The position numbers were made by a program, and so were the translations under genes. A stretch of 64,000 nucleotides of DNA from Saccharomycopsis crataegensis (taxonomy: Eukaryota > Ascomycota > Saccharomycetes > Ascoideales > Saccharomycopsidaceae), in the NCBI RefSeq assembly GCF_037102585.1, contig NW_027043821.1:744001-808000 (forward strand). Direction: 5' to 3'. How positions within the stretch are numbered: the stretch's first letter is position 1; each line of letters starts with the position of its first letter. Under the pieces are notes generated by a model. The model did no database searches. It had not been told where the DNA came from and saw only the letters and a program-made list of their open reading frames with translations. Below are positions 28,745 through 40,044 of this stretch, one piece after another.

Positions 28745-31239
28745 TGGTTGGAGGAGATTTCAACAATATCTTAGAAATTCCAAAATCAAAAAAAAATAAA
28801 AAAATTCTGAAACATCTAAAAAAACTAAACGATTTCATTGAATGCTTCAATCTCAAAGACGCTTTCTACCTCCTGCTGTCCAAAGGTCTCCCTTCCACTA
28901 ACCGAGCCTCAAACGGTAAAAATCGTCGCTTAGATCGATTTTATATTTCTGAGGGTTTGTTGGAGAATACTGCTCTTAGCCAGACAAATACCCTTGGTAC
29001 TATTTCCACACATGACGAAATTAGCATCAAATTTGCCCTCTCCTTTAATTTAGTGCAACTAGGACCAAAGCGTTTCAAATTGCACAACCAACTAATACCA
29101 TTTATTGCTAACTCCAAGAAGTTATCACAATTGCCATCCATATCCCATTTGATTGCAGAGATCCGACTGTTAGCACCACTAACAAAAACGGCATTGAACT
29201 CTCTCCAACGCAGTGACCCATCTATTTTACCTGACCCTTATGAAAGATTGAACTCTGTTTTTAAACAGAACCCAAACACAAATCCAATTGATGCTTTTGT
29301 CATTGCTGGAGATAGGAAACTCACCGATATTCAAGATTTATTGGCCCATGCCACGTCCTATTACAAGGACATTTTTTCGGCTAAAGACTACCATGATCCG
29401 AATGCCATTCGCCAATACCTCCTAACGACGATCTCTTCCAGGAAACTAATGGCCCACGAAGCTATACAGTTAGATAACCCAATTATCGAACTGGAGATCA
29501 AGGACGCAATATGGCAGGCAAACTCAAAGAGTGAGCCTGGTCCTGATGGAATCCCTTATACATTCTATAAGGAAGCCTGGGAAAACATTAAGCATATCCT
29601 CCTCCAAGAATTCAACACTATCCTTTCCGCTGGGTCAATCCCTATTGACTATAGTCTGGTTTTGATTACATTAATCCTCAAACCCAGGAAAAATAAAGAG
29701 TTTTTACCCAATTATAGGCCAATCTCATTAATTAACACTAATATGCGCATCCTCGCTATAGTGTTAAACAACCGATTACTCAAATTCATCCCTCAGCTTG
29801 TGGGTTCCGAACAAACTGGTTTCGTCCCAGGACGTACGTCCTTCGAGCAAATTGCTGCTTTCAAAGAAGTCTTCCACTCAATGAGACCAGACTCCAACCT
29901 TTTTCAATTGCTGCGCACCTCCAAAATCCTTGTGGCTGACTTTCAAAAGGCTTTTGATAGTATCTCGCATGCATACCTAGACCACCTCTTCCAAATTCTA
30001 AACCTTGGTACAAATTTTCGCCGATTACTAATAAACATCTTGAAATCAGCAACTGCTTCCATAATGATCAACAACTTTCATGGTCCGCTATTTAAGTTAG
30101 CCTCGGGCACCTTACAGGGCAATCCAATAAGCCCCAGTATCTTTCTCTTGGCCATACAACCTTTATTAGAAAATATTCAAACAAAAAATCATGGCATAAA
30201 ATTAGAAGTCCGGAATGAATTGACCATTTCCATGCAACCACTGGGTAAAGACTTTGCCATCCAGAATCCCATGAACCCCGATATCCTGATAAAGGTCACA
30301 GCATTTGCTGATGATGTCACCATATTTGTAAAAGATGACACTGAATTATTCACCACCCTCCAATACATCAAGGACTTTGAAAAATATTCAGGCAGTACCC
30401 TTAGCACCGATAAATCCAAGCTATACCATACAGCCGAATATCATCGCACCTTTGGACCCTTGACAAAACTACCCTATGAACAGGTCCCTGTCTTTACCTC
30501 CACTCCCTCAATAGTGTACTTGGGTATTCCACTAAACACACCACTACATCAAGATCAGGTATTGAAAAACATCAAATACAAATATTATCTCACACAAATG
30601 CACCATCTCAGCTTAGCGGAAAAGGTATTGGGGTACAATACTTACATTATCCCTAAACTCTTATATCGTGCAATGCATCAGCCCCTTTCTAACTCTACCA
30701 CCACTAAGATTGAGGAATCATTTCAACACCTTTGTCGCAGGATTGGCAGCCTATCCCTTTCCACCCTCAAAACTTCCACCCAGATGGGAGGATATGGAAT
30801 GCTCGATCTCAAAAACCACTTCCTATATCGGTACGCACACGTCATATACCAACTACTAACATCCCTGGAAAAATATTTATATCACCAAATCTTGAGATAT
30901 AAAATCCAATACGCCATTAACACCCAAATCCAAGTGGAATCTCTACTTGATCAATACCAAAAATCTCAACTCCATCCAGAATCTCACTTTCAAAGAATTG
31001 GAAGTATGATTGACAGAAACTCCATCCAAACACATATATGGTACTTTCCGTTACTTGGCTACCAACTCTCATATCCTGGCAGCTCCACCAAGAAAATTAC
31101 CCTTTCTGACATTGTCAAAAGCAACATTTTCTCACTAGAAGAGAAAAAATACCTCAAATCATGGTCGATTTTATTTGATCTAGAGAACCAGGGAAAAACA
31201 AGGTATCACAGATGCAGAAGATTGAAGATTGAAGATTGA
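28675..31239 (+). pseudogene. LINE-1 ORF2, endonuclease end and reverse transcriptase
   Basis: This frame carries the nuclease motifs VGGDFNN and STHDEI, then the whole reverse transcriptase: PGPDGIPYTFYKEAW, ILKPRKNKEFLPNYRPISL, TGFVPGRTSF, motif A VADFQKAFDSIS, motif B SGTLQGNPISPSIF, catalytic FADDVTIF (near 30304) and YLGIPLN. The reverse transcriptase copies the LINE RNA at the nicked target. The frame has no ATG start of its own because it continues ORF2 after a frame change. It ends at three tandem GATTGAA repeats (about 31219-31240) that shift the frame. Confidence 0.9.
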
Positions 31240-31837
31240 AGATATCCAGGACAATTTAGCAAAACCAGTACCAGAGAAATACAAGGCCCACCATCAAAAA
31301 ATGTTCACTTTTGATTTTAAGAACGGCAGCAAACAGGAACAACTCAAACGAGACGTCTCCAAAGCATCAACAACATTGACCAAAATCACATACCCCCTGG
31401 AGCCACAACAAAGAAAATTTTGGAAACAGATTAACCAGATCAAAAGGTGGGTACCGGGTTCAATGGAGAACCTCCACCTCATGATGTTGGGGCTCACATT
31501 GTTCAAATCAACAAATTCCCGTTGCCATGTTTGTAATTTTCCTCCAGAAAATTGGAACACCAACCCCAGGGATCCTGACCATATCAAGGAAGCCTACATC
31601 ACCCATTACTACATAAATTGCACAGTATCAAGAAACTTATGGAAAATATTAAAAATGGGAATATCTCAAACATGGGATAACATCATATTGCATCAACATC
31701 AGAAACAAACTATGATAAAATTGGATCGCTTCGCTTATTACATTGAAAAATATAATAGGGTACGAAGGTCAAATAATGCAGATTGGACAAATCAATCAAT
31801 GAAAACATTATTATATCTTATTACAGCGGTCTACTAA
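31229..31837 (+). pseudogene. LINE-1 ORF2, C-terminal zinc-knuckle domain
   Basis: This frame continues ORF2 after the GATTGAA repeat expansion. The equivalent LINE-2 segment (MKIGIEDLKNSIEKGIPEKYQQH) runs on in frame, so the repeat most likely caused the break. The domain contains a CCHC-like cluster, CHVCNFPPENW...HYYINC, typical of the C-terminus of L1/Zorro ORF2. The stop is at 31835-31837, followed by an AAAAT-rich 3' UTR. Confidence 0.87.
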
Positions 31838-32372
31838 AAAATTAAAATAACCATAAAACAAAATAAAAATAAAAATAAAAATAATATTAAAAATAAAAAT
31901 AAAAATAGTCAATATCTTAAAGGGGGTTTTTAGTGAGTAGAAATCTCACACTGTTGAATATTAATTTAAAAAAATTGAAATTCTTCGTCTTTTGAAGATT
32001 TTCCTCCTCAAAACCAAGAACAAGTTTATATAATTATATACTTATGAGATTTAATATAAATCGAAATTATTGGAAAAAAAAAAAAAGGTATGGTACCATA
32101 CGGAACCCATGATCGGCATTACCTCATCGAGGTATTACCTTATCAAGGTATCACCTTATGTTCCACCCCTTATCTTTTAGTCCTTTATTCCGGGAAGGGG
32201 TCCAACACCCCATTATTAGTTTTAATCATTTTATTTATATAAGGATTCAACATTCCTTTAGTTTAGACCTTTATTTAGTTTAGGAAGGACAAGTCTCTTT
32301 GGATATAAAATACTGCCTGTAATCTCCACTTGATTCCAGAATCTAGTGTGCCCTTGCACACTGATTGTAACA

Positions 32373-35300
32373 TTTGGTAGCACCACTAGGTTTAAGGACA
32401 CCTCATTCTTGGTGCTCCGCGAAGCCTAGTTGGTTAACTTGGGATTTTAAGTGGAGTATGGCAGAAGAGCTTCCGGTGAATTATTGAAGTCGACGTGTGC
32501 TATCACAAGTTGACATGGAGTGATTGCTACGTTTCACCATAGGGTTAGTTGCTTACCCAACCGAATAATGGAAGTTTTACGAACTATCAATTTTGCACAA
32601 ACATGCTAAACGGGACAAAGCAATACTCTTCTGAGAATAGTCGTTCTGTTGATGGTCAGAAATAATAAGGTTTATTTATGAAACGACCTGAAGAGCGAAC
32701 TAGGAGAACCCTTGAGTGGTCCATCATGTTCGGAATGTCCAAGGTGTTCGTGAAAGGTGATGTGCTGGAATCCGCCATAAGGTTCAGGAGCTGACAATAC
32801 CAAACCAGAGACAGGCGCACGGTTGCAGTGGCATTGGTGTATAATGCTGTTCCTGAAGAAGACGTGGGTACGGTTACGAAGAGATCAAGCTTAAGCTTGG
32901 CTGCATTATGCTAGCGAAAGTCATGGAAGCGAAGCTACGTGTCATCTCAGTGCAACTGAGTTGAACAATTTGTCACTCACCCTTTTCTCACCACGGCATA
33001 ATGGATGTACCCACCGTTGTGTTATATGAAGTATCTTTCCGACCATGACTATCTTACTTCGCTAGGTCGGATGCGATAATGCGAATATGATTACAGTTAC
33101 CTCATATACCTGCAGGACTCTGTCTTGGTTACTTCGTCAGAAAAGACGTCATATGTGTTTGTCTTGATTGTGTTGAAGATTTAACGCCACGCCAGGTGAC
33201 GCGAATTCCCTGACTGCTTTACATCGTTATAAGTGAACGATGAAATTATTTTTGTTTGTGACTGTTGTCACCACAGGTGCTGTGGAAGCCCTGTCTGTTT
33301 TACTTCGTTATAAGAGAACGATGAAATTATTTTTGTTTGTGACTGCTGTCACCCCAGGCGCTTTGGAAGCCCTGTCTGTTTTACGTCGTTATAAGAGAAC
33401 GACGTAACTATCTTTGTTTTGTGACGGTTGTCACCCCAGGTGCTGTGGATGCCCTGCTACATTACATCGTTATACGAGAACGTTGTAACTTTTGTTTTTG
33501 ATTTGTCACATGAGGAACTTTGGTGGCCTTGTGTATTTTAACGGGCAAAAAGAGAACCATTGTCTGCCTCCTTCGTGACTGGATTTTGTTACCTCAGGGC
33601 CACGGTGGCCCTGCGTATTTCACACCGTTGAGGAAAACGAGTGTTTGGTTTTATGATCGATTAGGATCACGTTATAGGTGTCAAAATGACCCTGCTTATG
33701 GAGTGGTTGAGATCGGAACAAATAGCCACTAACCACTCCCACAAGACGACGACGTGTTGTTTTGTTTGTATTGTTTATTTTTGATGTTTATTTTTTTTTG
33801 CTTATTGTTAAGCCACATTTCTGAGTCAGGATCAAGAGCCGACTAGTTATGTTTGGGAAGGATTTTATTCCTCTCCTATAAAATATTGGTGATTATTGAG
33901 GAGCCTAGGTCAAGAACCATATAGTTAGAAAAGGTTACGATCTCAGAATCCTTACGCCGAAGATTGGTTTGTTTGGTGGTATAGTCATTATTTGTTAATT
34001 CCGGTATTCTAGTGCTGGAACGGAATTAATATATGGGTGACAACGGAATTGGGAGATAGAAGTCCCAAAGTTGTATCGGTTACGGAAAGCTGGTAACTAT
34101 GGAGCGATGAGATAATAGCATCGCTTAGAGATTGTTGAATTGAAATTATAGTAGTCACGAAAAGGTGATACGAAGCGATGACGTGGAAAGTCGCTATTTG
34201 ATTTTGGATCGAAGGAATGATCCTTACAGATGTATGGAAGATTGGAGAAAGGAAACTTTTACGATGACCAAGGCAACTGGTGCCGAAGCTAGAGACGTTT
34301 AATAAATTGTGTTGTTCATGTTGCAAAGGAAGGTTCTGTCATATCGACAGTCTTACTAAATGTTGTTACGAACAATTGATTGAGATTGATGCATCCGTGG
34401 AAATTAAACGAGTGATTAAAGCCTTTCCTGTGGGGATACTCGTCTGATAAGTTGGTCTCCAGTGTTCTTGTTATTTGTGCGGTAACGGAGATCATTGGTT
34501 CTGTGGGGTGACAATGATAGTAATAAAACAACGGTTTCGTTACTTCGAAAGGCCACAGTACAACATTACCTTGACACATTTGAGCATTGGGACTTTCAAC
34601 GCAGAGTATACAGGGAAGAGTTAAGCTGTGGTTGATACGGGTAAACCCACAAGTTGTGTGAACAATGCAAACCACAGAAGGATGTATCAGTGTCAACTAT
34701 TCGAGAGAACAGATTAGGAGAAAGCTATGTAAATTATCGTTTCCGGCTTGGTTGGCAACCTCCCTTGGGTCATGGGTATTTCAATAATCGAAATAGAGCT
34801 CGACCATGGAGAGTCATTACTCGGGTTGCTTGGAATCTCCAAACCGAAGAATGAAGAGTCCTATTTGATTACCATGTTACGGTGAAAAAAAGGATAGCTG
34901 GTATCGAATCGGAATGCTAATAATTCCAAAGGGGTAATTGGAATAGCTCCGGAGTTAAGCGAGGATCGCGTATAAAGTGACAAGAAGCTGATATTGGTAA
35001 CAGGATTAAGGCAGTGTCATAATCGTTGTCAAAGTTGTATAAGAGGTATACAACCCTAAGGTCGAACAGGGATTGTGCGTGAGCGATGTAATATATCGTG
35101 GAATCGCATTGGAGTGAATAAGGCCAGAAGAGTATGAACTAGGGCATGCTTTTGAACATTTCGACTGAAAGGGATAAGGTTGAGCCAAGAAGCTCTATCG
35201 TTGTCAATTGACAGGATAAGGGTTTTGATGATATATCCAGTTTTGAAAATTAAAGAATTGAAGGCTGAGAAGTGTTAACCGGATGCGGTAAATGCACTAA

Positions 35301-36526
35301 TGAAATGAACAATGTCCTAATGAAATGAACAAGGTACTTGATTAGATACATCACACTATTGAATCACTTAGAGAAGCAAAAAAAATGTATTTGATCATTG
35401 ACGTTACGAAAATATTGATTGTGAACTGTATCGTTAGGAGAAAGCAAGTTAATGGAATAACTAGCAGGACGATGGATTGACCGAGTACGGACTGGAAGAG
35501 GTCACTGGAGAGAATTCCCGACATCATCCATCGATCATATTAGTTCAAGTGACTTACTTCTTACAATGGCTAAGAGTGATTAGAGCTAGGAAGCTCCGTC
35601 ATAACTGCTAATTCCTGAGCTTATCTTGAACTAAAGGTATGCTAACCCTATTCACTGGGAACGTCGATGAGTCTTAACTACTCCTCAATGAAATGACCTT
35701 TTTATGCATCTCGTGAGAATTGGATTGGAATAAATTTTGAGAAGATCAGAGAAGAAACTAAAGAAGAGAAGAATTTGGAATTCATGGTAATTGATACGTT
35801 GGCATTGTATGTCCAGGTTAGAAGTTTTGAAAGAAGTTAGTGATTAATTGATAAAGCTACCCATTGAATTAATGTGAGAGTTGGGAAGCTGACCGAGCTT
35901 ACCGAGCCGACAGTTATTAGGTTATAAAGATCTTGGATTTTAAAGATTTTGGAACTTGTCTAAGCAGGGTTGGAAGTACTGAAGTTAACGATGATGAGAA
36001 GAATTAGCATGATTTGTGATTCCTTATCCTTTTACTTCGTCCTCATCTCAGTTGGTTCCGGAATAGTATAACTTCGGACAATTTGGTCCTTAGCAGTTTT
36101 AGTCAAGGCCGCTGTTGGTTTCTTTCGACCAAATGTGCACTGTTGTTGTTGTCCAATCACAAGCTTGGAAGACCTTGAAGAATTCTTATGAGTACTGGTA
36201 CCATTGGAGAGAAACATGTTATGAAATTATGATAAAAGATAAATGAGCAGCTAATGGTTGAATCAAGTTCAACATTTGGGATTAGTGAAAGCTCGGAATG
36301 TTGGTTTGAATTAAAAAGGAAAACATATCGAAGACCCAAATGACTGTTGATCTCGAAAAGGACTACGCGTTGTCATATACCCAGGAAAGGCAGACCCAGT
36401 ACATGTTCCCCAAAACCTGGATTCGTTTAAATTCCTTATGAGAAACGGATACAACTTCACGACGAACTTGATGACTTTATGGCTAGTAATAATGATCGAG
36501 ACGACTCATTCTCCGAGGGGGGATAA
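32373..36526 (+). other. Gypsy-D internal region, non-coding
   Basis: This region has the primer site, then about 4.1 kb without a believable gene. At 33180-33530 lies a block of about four 81-bp tandem repeats, recognisable by CGTTATAAGAGAACGA followed by TGTTTGTGACTG and TGTCACC. Faint gypsy traces (knuckle, protease) follow near 34460-34650. The end of the region is AG-rich up to the purine tract. Short open stretches of 60-126 codons here look like chance. Confidence 0.7.
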
Positions 36527-36857
36527 TGTTATATTATGGGATCATGGTTAGGTTGTGTCCTGGTTACCATCGGTATGGTACCATACGGAACCCATGATCG
36601 GCATTACCTCATCGAGGTATTACCTTATCAAGGTATCACCTTATGTTCCACCCCTTATCTTTTAGTCCTTTATTCCGGGAAGGGGTCCAACACCCCATTA
36701 TTAGTTTTAATCATTTTATTTATATAAGGATTCAACATTCCTTTAGTTTAGACCTTTATTTAGTTTAGGAAGGACAAGTCTCTTTGGATATAAAATACTG
36801 CCTGTAATCTCCACTTGATTCCAGAATCTAGTGTGCCCTTGCACACTGATTGTAACA
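36527..36857 (+). repeat. Gypsy-D 3' LTR
   Basis: This uninterrupted 331-bp LTR by eye matches the 5' LTR at every position. It is followed by AAATG and directly by another gypsy-D LTR. Confidence 0.9.
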
Positions 36858-36879
36858 AAATGTGTTATATTATGGGATC

Positions 36880-39510
36880 ATGGTTAGGTTGTGTCCTGGT
36901 TACCATCGGCACCAATCTATAAATGAAGATATCCAAGGAACCGATGAATTAATAATTGATATTAAATGCAAAGCAGAAAAACTCAAACACATGTTGAAAA
37001 AAGTGAAAGTGCCTGAACTTGATAAAGTGACGGAATATTATCAACATATTAACCAAGTTTTCCACCAATATCAAGAACAACGCCCAATAAAACAGCTAAA
37101 AGATGTAGAAGGGTCACTAGTTCAATCTCATGAAGAGATAATGAAAATAGCAACTGAATATTATATGGACTTGTTTGATGGAACCAGAGGAACAAAGGAC
37201 ACAAAAAAAATACATAAATATCTTCAGGACGTGATTCCAACCCAAGGAATATCTCCTGAAGAGAAGAGAAAAATGGATTCCTCCATAACAATGGAAGAAC
37301 TCAAACTGGCAATTGATTCGGCAAATTTGAAGTCCACACCGGGCATAGATGGAATCCCATACAAATTTTATAAGGAATTATTTCCCCAAATCAAACACAT
37401 CCTTCTTCAAGAATTTAACCACATTCTAACTGAAGGAAATTTACCATTCCACTACCGAACTATACTCTTTAACATCATACCAAAGCCTGGAAAGTCAAAA
37501 GAAAACATTGGAAACTATAGGCCGATAGCCCTTATCAACACTAATCTTCGATTATTATCCACAATAATTAATAATAGGTTGTTGAAGCACTTGCCTGATA
37601 TCATAGGGGAAGATCAAGCTGGTTTTATTCCAGGCCGGTCATCGTTCTCCAACATCACCATTTTCAGAGAAATGTTAGATAGTCTAATTCATCCAAAAGA
37701 TAAAACGCATATAATACCAAATCCACAAAAGCTGATACTAATTGTGGATTTGGAGAAAGCGTTCGATAGGATATCTCACGAATATATGGAACAACTATTG
37801 TCCCATTTAAATTTTGGAAAAAAATTAGCCAAGTTAATCATCAACATCCTCAAGCAGACAACGGGATCCTTATACATCAACAACATGACCGGCCCATTAT
37901 TCAATTTAAAAAATGGTACCCTCCAAGGTAATCCGTTTTCCCCTTCATTATTTGCATTAGCAGTAGAACCTTTACTACGATCTATCAAACAGAATACCAG
38001 AGGCCATAGTTACCAAGGAGATTTGATACCTGAAGCATATAGCAGTCAACATTATCTTGCTTTTGCTGATGATATCACAGTTTTCTTCAAAGATAAAAGA
38101 GATTATTCCAAAACAATGAAATGTATTAGACTATTTGAAAAATTCAGTGGCAGCAAACTCAATGAAAAGAAATCCCAACTAATCATACCAACTGATACCT
38201 ATCCATTTTTGACACCATTCCCATTTGAGATTGCTGATGAAAACTTTCAATTGACATATTTGGGGATAACTATTGGACCATCAGTGACATTTTGGCCGGA
38301 AACATTGCAGTGTGACCTTCATATCAAGTACAAGTTATCAAACATGACCAGCTTGCTGATTCAATCAAAAATAGAAGCATTCAACACATATATTGCATCC
38401 AAGTTCTATTACAAAGAACTACACCAACCTTTGTTACCCAATCAGTTGAATCAAATTGACACATCGATTAAGTTATTGGTCAAGCAAGATACACCTATTT
38501 CTTTGGATACACTCAAGACACACAACAACAAAGGCGGTTTCTCAATGATTGATTTAAAGTCTCAACTCCAACACCGAAGAGCCAAAATTTTCCAGGATTT
38601 GTTTTTGGATAGTCACACTAAATATAACCAGATATTACGTTTTAAAATCCAATCAAGTATCAATAACATCATTCAAAAAACATCACCAACAAAATCACCA
38701 AAGGATGAATATATCAAAACTCATTATTGGTGGGTGGTATTACTTGAACTAGCCGATGACATTGAGAATACCAATGATTCAATTTCCTTAGAAGTTATGA
38801 ATAGCAGCACATTCTCAGATGCTGAAAGGACAGCGTACTGGGATTTCAGAAAAGTTCTTGGTATAAAGAAACGTACAATCAGGTTGAAGCCAATGAAGAT
38901 TGGAATTGAAGATTTGAAAAATTCAATTGAAAAAGGGATTCCTGAAAAATATCAACAACACATTCCAATTAGAATTAAGGATTTTGACCATACTAAAGGA
39001 AGTAAAAAACAACGGGAAAAACAAGATGTGAACAAGATGTCAAAAACACTCATGGACATTACTGGGGTGAATCAGAAACAAGTTGATAACTTTTGGCATA
39101 ACCTCAAAAAATTCAACCAATATTTCCCGGGGAAATATCAAAATATTCACATCTTTCATTTGGGCATTGAAAATCACAATTACGTAAATAATCATTGTGA
39201 CTATTGCAGCAAAAAATTAACCAGATATGATGAACCCCAATATGCCCCAAAGGAAATCCAATTTGAAATCATGAAGCACCATCTTATTGAATGTCCATTG
39301 GCCCAGAAACTTTGGAAAAAAATTGACTTGAATATCCCATTAACCTGGCAAACAATCATTACCCCTGCCACCAAAATGAACGAAACCAGAACGATCGATA
39401 GATATCTAGGTTTCCAACGAAAATTATCAAGATTGAAATCCAAAAGGCATTTCAATTGTCATATGGCCGTTGATTCAATGATCTTCTTGCTTGAAAGCAA
39501 TATCTTTTAA
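36880..39510 (+). CDS. LINE-2 ORF2 fragment fused in frame to LTR start codon
   Basis: The frame is open from an ATG inside the gypsy-D LTR (MVRLCPGYHR), through the junction at 36910, to the natural LINE stop: 876 residues. It holds the reverse transcriptase motifs TPGIDGIPYKFYKE, KPGKSKENIGNYRPIALI, AGFIPGRSSFSN, motif A VDLEKAFDRIS, motif B NGTLQGNPFSPSLF and FADDITVFF, then a CCHC-type finger CDYCSKKL...HHLIECP. The endonuclease is missing. The in-frame LTR start could be chance. Confidence 0.85.
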   Translation: MVRLCPGYHRHQSINEDIQGTDELIIDIKCKAEKLKHMLKKVKVPELDKVTEYYQHINQVFHQYQEQRPIKQLKDVEGSLVQSHEEIMKIATEYYMDLFDGTRGTKDTKKIHKYLQDVIPTQGISPEEKRKMDSSITMEELKLAIDSANLKSTPGIDGIPYKFYKELFPQIKHILLQEFNHILTEGNLPFHYRTILFNIIPKPGKSKENIGNYRPIALINTNLRLLSTIINNRLLKHLPDIIGEDQAGFIPGRSSFSNITIFREMLDSLIHPKDKTHIIPNPQKLILIVDLEKAFDRISHEYMEQLLSHLNFGKKLAKLIINILKQTTGSLYINNMTGPLFNLKNGTLQGNPFSPSLFALAVEPLLRSIKQNTRGHSYQGDLIPEAYSSQHYLAFADDITVFFKDKRDYSKTMKCIRLFEKFSGSKLNEKKSQLIIPTDTYPFLTPFPFEIADENFQLTYLGITIGPSVTFWPETLQCDLHIKYKLSNMTSLLIQSKIEAFNTYIASKFYYKELHQPLLPNQLNQIDTSIKLLVKQDTPISLDTLKTHNNKGGFSMIDLKSQLQHRRAKIFQDLFLDSHTKYNQILRFKIQSSINNIIQKTSPTKSPKDEYIKTHYWWVVLLELADDIENTNDSISLEVMNSSTFSDAERTAYWDFRKVLGIKKRTIRLKPMKIGIEDLKNSIEKGIPEKYQQHIPIRIKDFDHTKGSKKQREKQDVNKMSKTLMDITGVNQKQVDNFWHNLKKFNQYFPGKYQNIHIFHLGIENHNYVNNHCDYCSKKLTRYDEPQYAPKEIQFEIMKHHLIECPLAQKLWKKIDLNIPLTWQTIITPATKMNETRTIDRYLGFQRKLSRLKSKRHFNCHMAVDSMIFLLESNIF

Positions 39511-39752
39511 GCGGAGAAGAAAAAATAGGTGGGGAAAAACAAGAAAATAAAATCAAAAAAAAAATAAAATCAAAAAAAAACAACAATTAAAAACCTTAAA
39601 AACGCATAAAAACATTTTTTCACAATAATAGGGTTTTTCACCATTAATGGTTTTCCCTTAACACTTTAATTTTCAAACTACATTAGGTAGTTTATGAGAT
39701 ATATAGTTATATAATTAATTAATATATTGAATTTTGTCTTTAAAAAAAAAAA
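36910..39752 (+). mobile_element. LINE-2, 5'-truncated, reverse transcriptase intact
   Basis: This LINE is cut at its 5' end just before the reverse transcriptase and keeps the C-terminal domain, 3' UTR and poly-A. The target duplication is ATCGG (36905-36909 and 39753-39757). It is nearly identical to the minus-strand copy at 56308-58484, so both are recent. It differs from LINE-1 in sequence and tail (ends AATTTTGTCTTT plus A-run). Confidence 0.9.
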
Positions 39753-40044
39753 ATCGGTATGGTACCATACGGAACCCATGATCGGCATTACCTCATCGAG
39801 GTATTACCTTATCAAGGTATCACCTTATGTTCCACCCCTTATCTTTTAGTCCTTTATTCCGGGAAGGGGTCCAACACCCCATTATTAGTTTTAATCATTT
39901 TATTTATATAAGGATTCAACATTCCTTTAGTTTAGACCTTTATTTAGTTTAGGAAAGACAAGTCTCTTTGGATATAAAATACTGCCTGTAATCTCCACTT
40001 GATTCCAGAATCTAGTGTGCCCTTGCACACTGATTGTAACAAAA

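Larger units (their letters stand above)
25858..32086 (+). mobile_element. LINE-1, nearly full-length APE-type LINE (Zorro/L1-like)
   Basis: This 6229-bp non-LTR element has ORF1 with zinc knuckles, ORF2 with endonuclease, reverse transcriptase and a C-terminal knuckle, a 3' UTR and a poly-A tail (32074-32086). GGTAT flanks it (25853-25857 and 32087-32091). The 5' end begins with A11T6 just before the ORF1 ATG. ORF2 carries at least two frame changes, so this copy should be inactive, although ORF1 is whole. Confidence 0.92.
25808..32372 (+). repeat. Gypsy-D 5' LTR, split by LINE-1
   Basis: LTR bases 1-50 (25808-25857) and 51-331 (32092-32372) are separated by LINE-1 with a GGTAT duplication. 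The LTR contains several nested palindromes (GGTATGGTACCATAC; TACCTCATCGAGGTA; TACCTTATCAAGGTA) and a TATATAAGG box. Confidence 0.88.
25808..36857 (+). mobile_element. Gypsy-D element, identical LTRs, no coding capacity, with LINE-1 inside its left LTR
   Basis: This LTR element has a perfect AAATG target duplication (25803-25807 and 36858-36862) and 331-bp LTRs that look identical: 25808-25857 plus 32092-32372, and 36527-36857. It has a TGGTAGCACCACTAGG primer site (32375-32390) and a GAGGGGGG purine tract before the right LTR. The 4.15-kb interior (32373-36526) has no long ORF. It shows only traces of a Ty3/gypsy origin, with a zinc-knuckle-like CYLCGNGDHW near 34466 and a protease-like VVDTG near 34628. 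The coding part is old and broken in many places, while the LTRs say the insertion is recent. Confidence 0.85.
36863..40041 (+). repeat. Second gypsy-D LTR (solo), split by LINE-2
   Basis: LTR bases 1-47 (36863-36909) and 48-331 (39758-40041) are flanked by AAATG on both sides (36858-36862 and 40042-40046), the same 5-mer as the adjoining full element. LINE-2 is inserted with ATCGG duplicated. Confidence 0.88.

Noticed and set aside
34316-34854. Short frames of 66-126 codons on both strands in gypsy-D
   Set aside because: They have no recognisable domain. They overlap decayed zinc-knuckle and protease traces of an old gypsy frame and look like chance openings.
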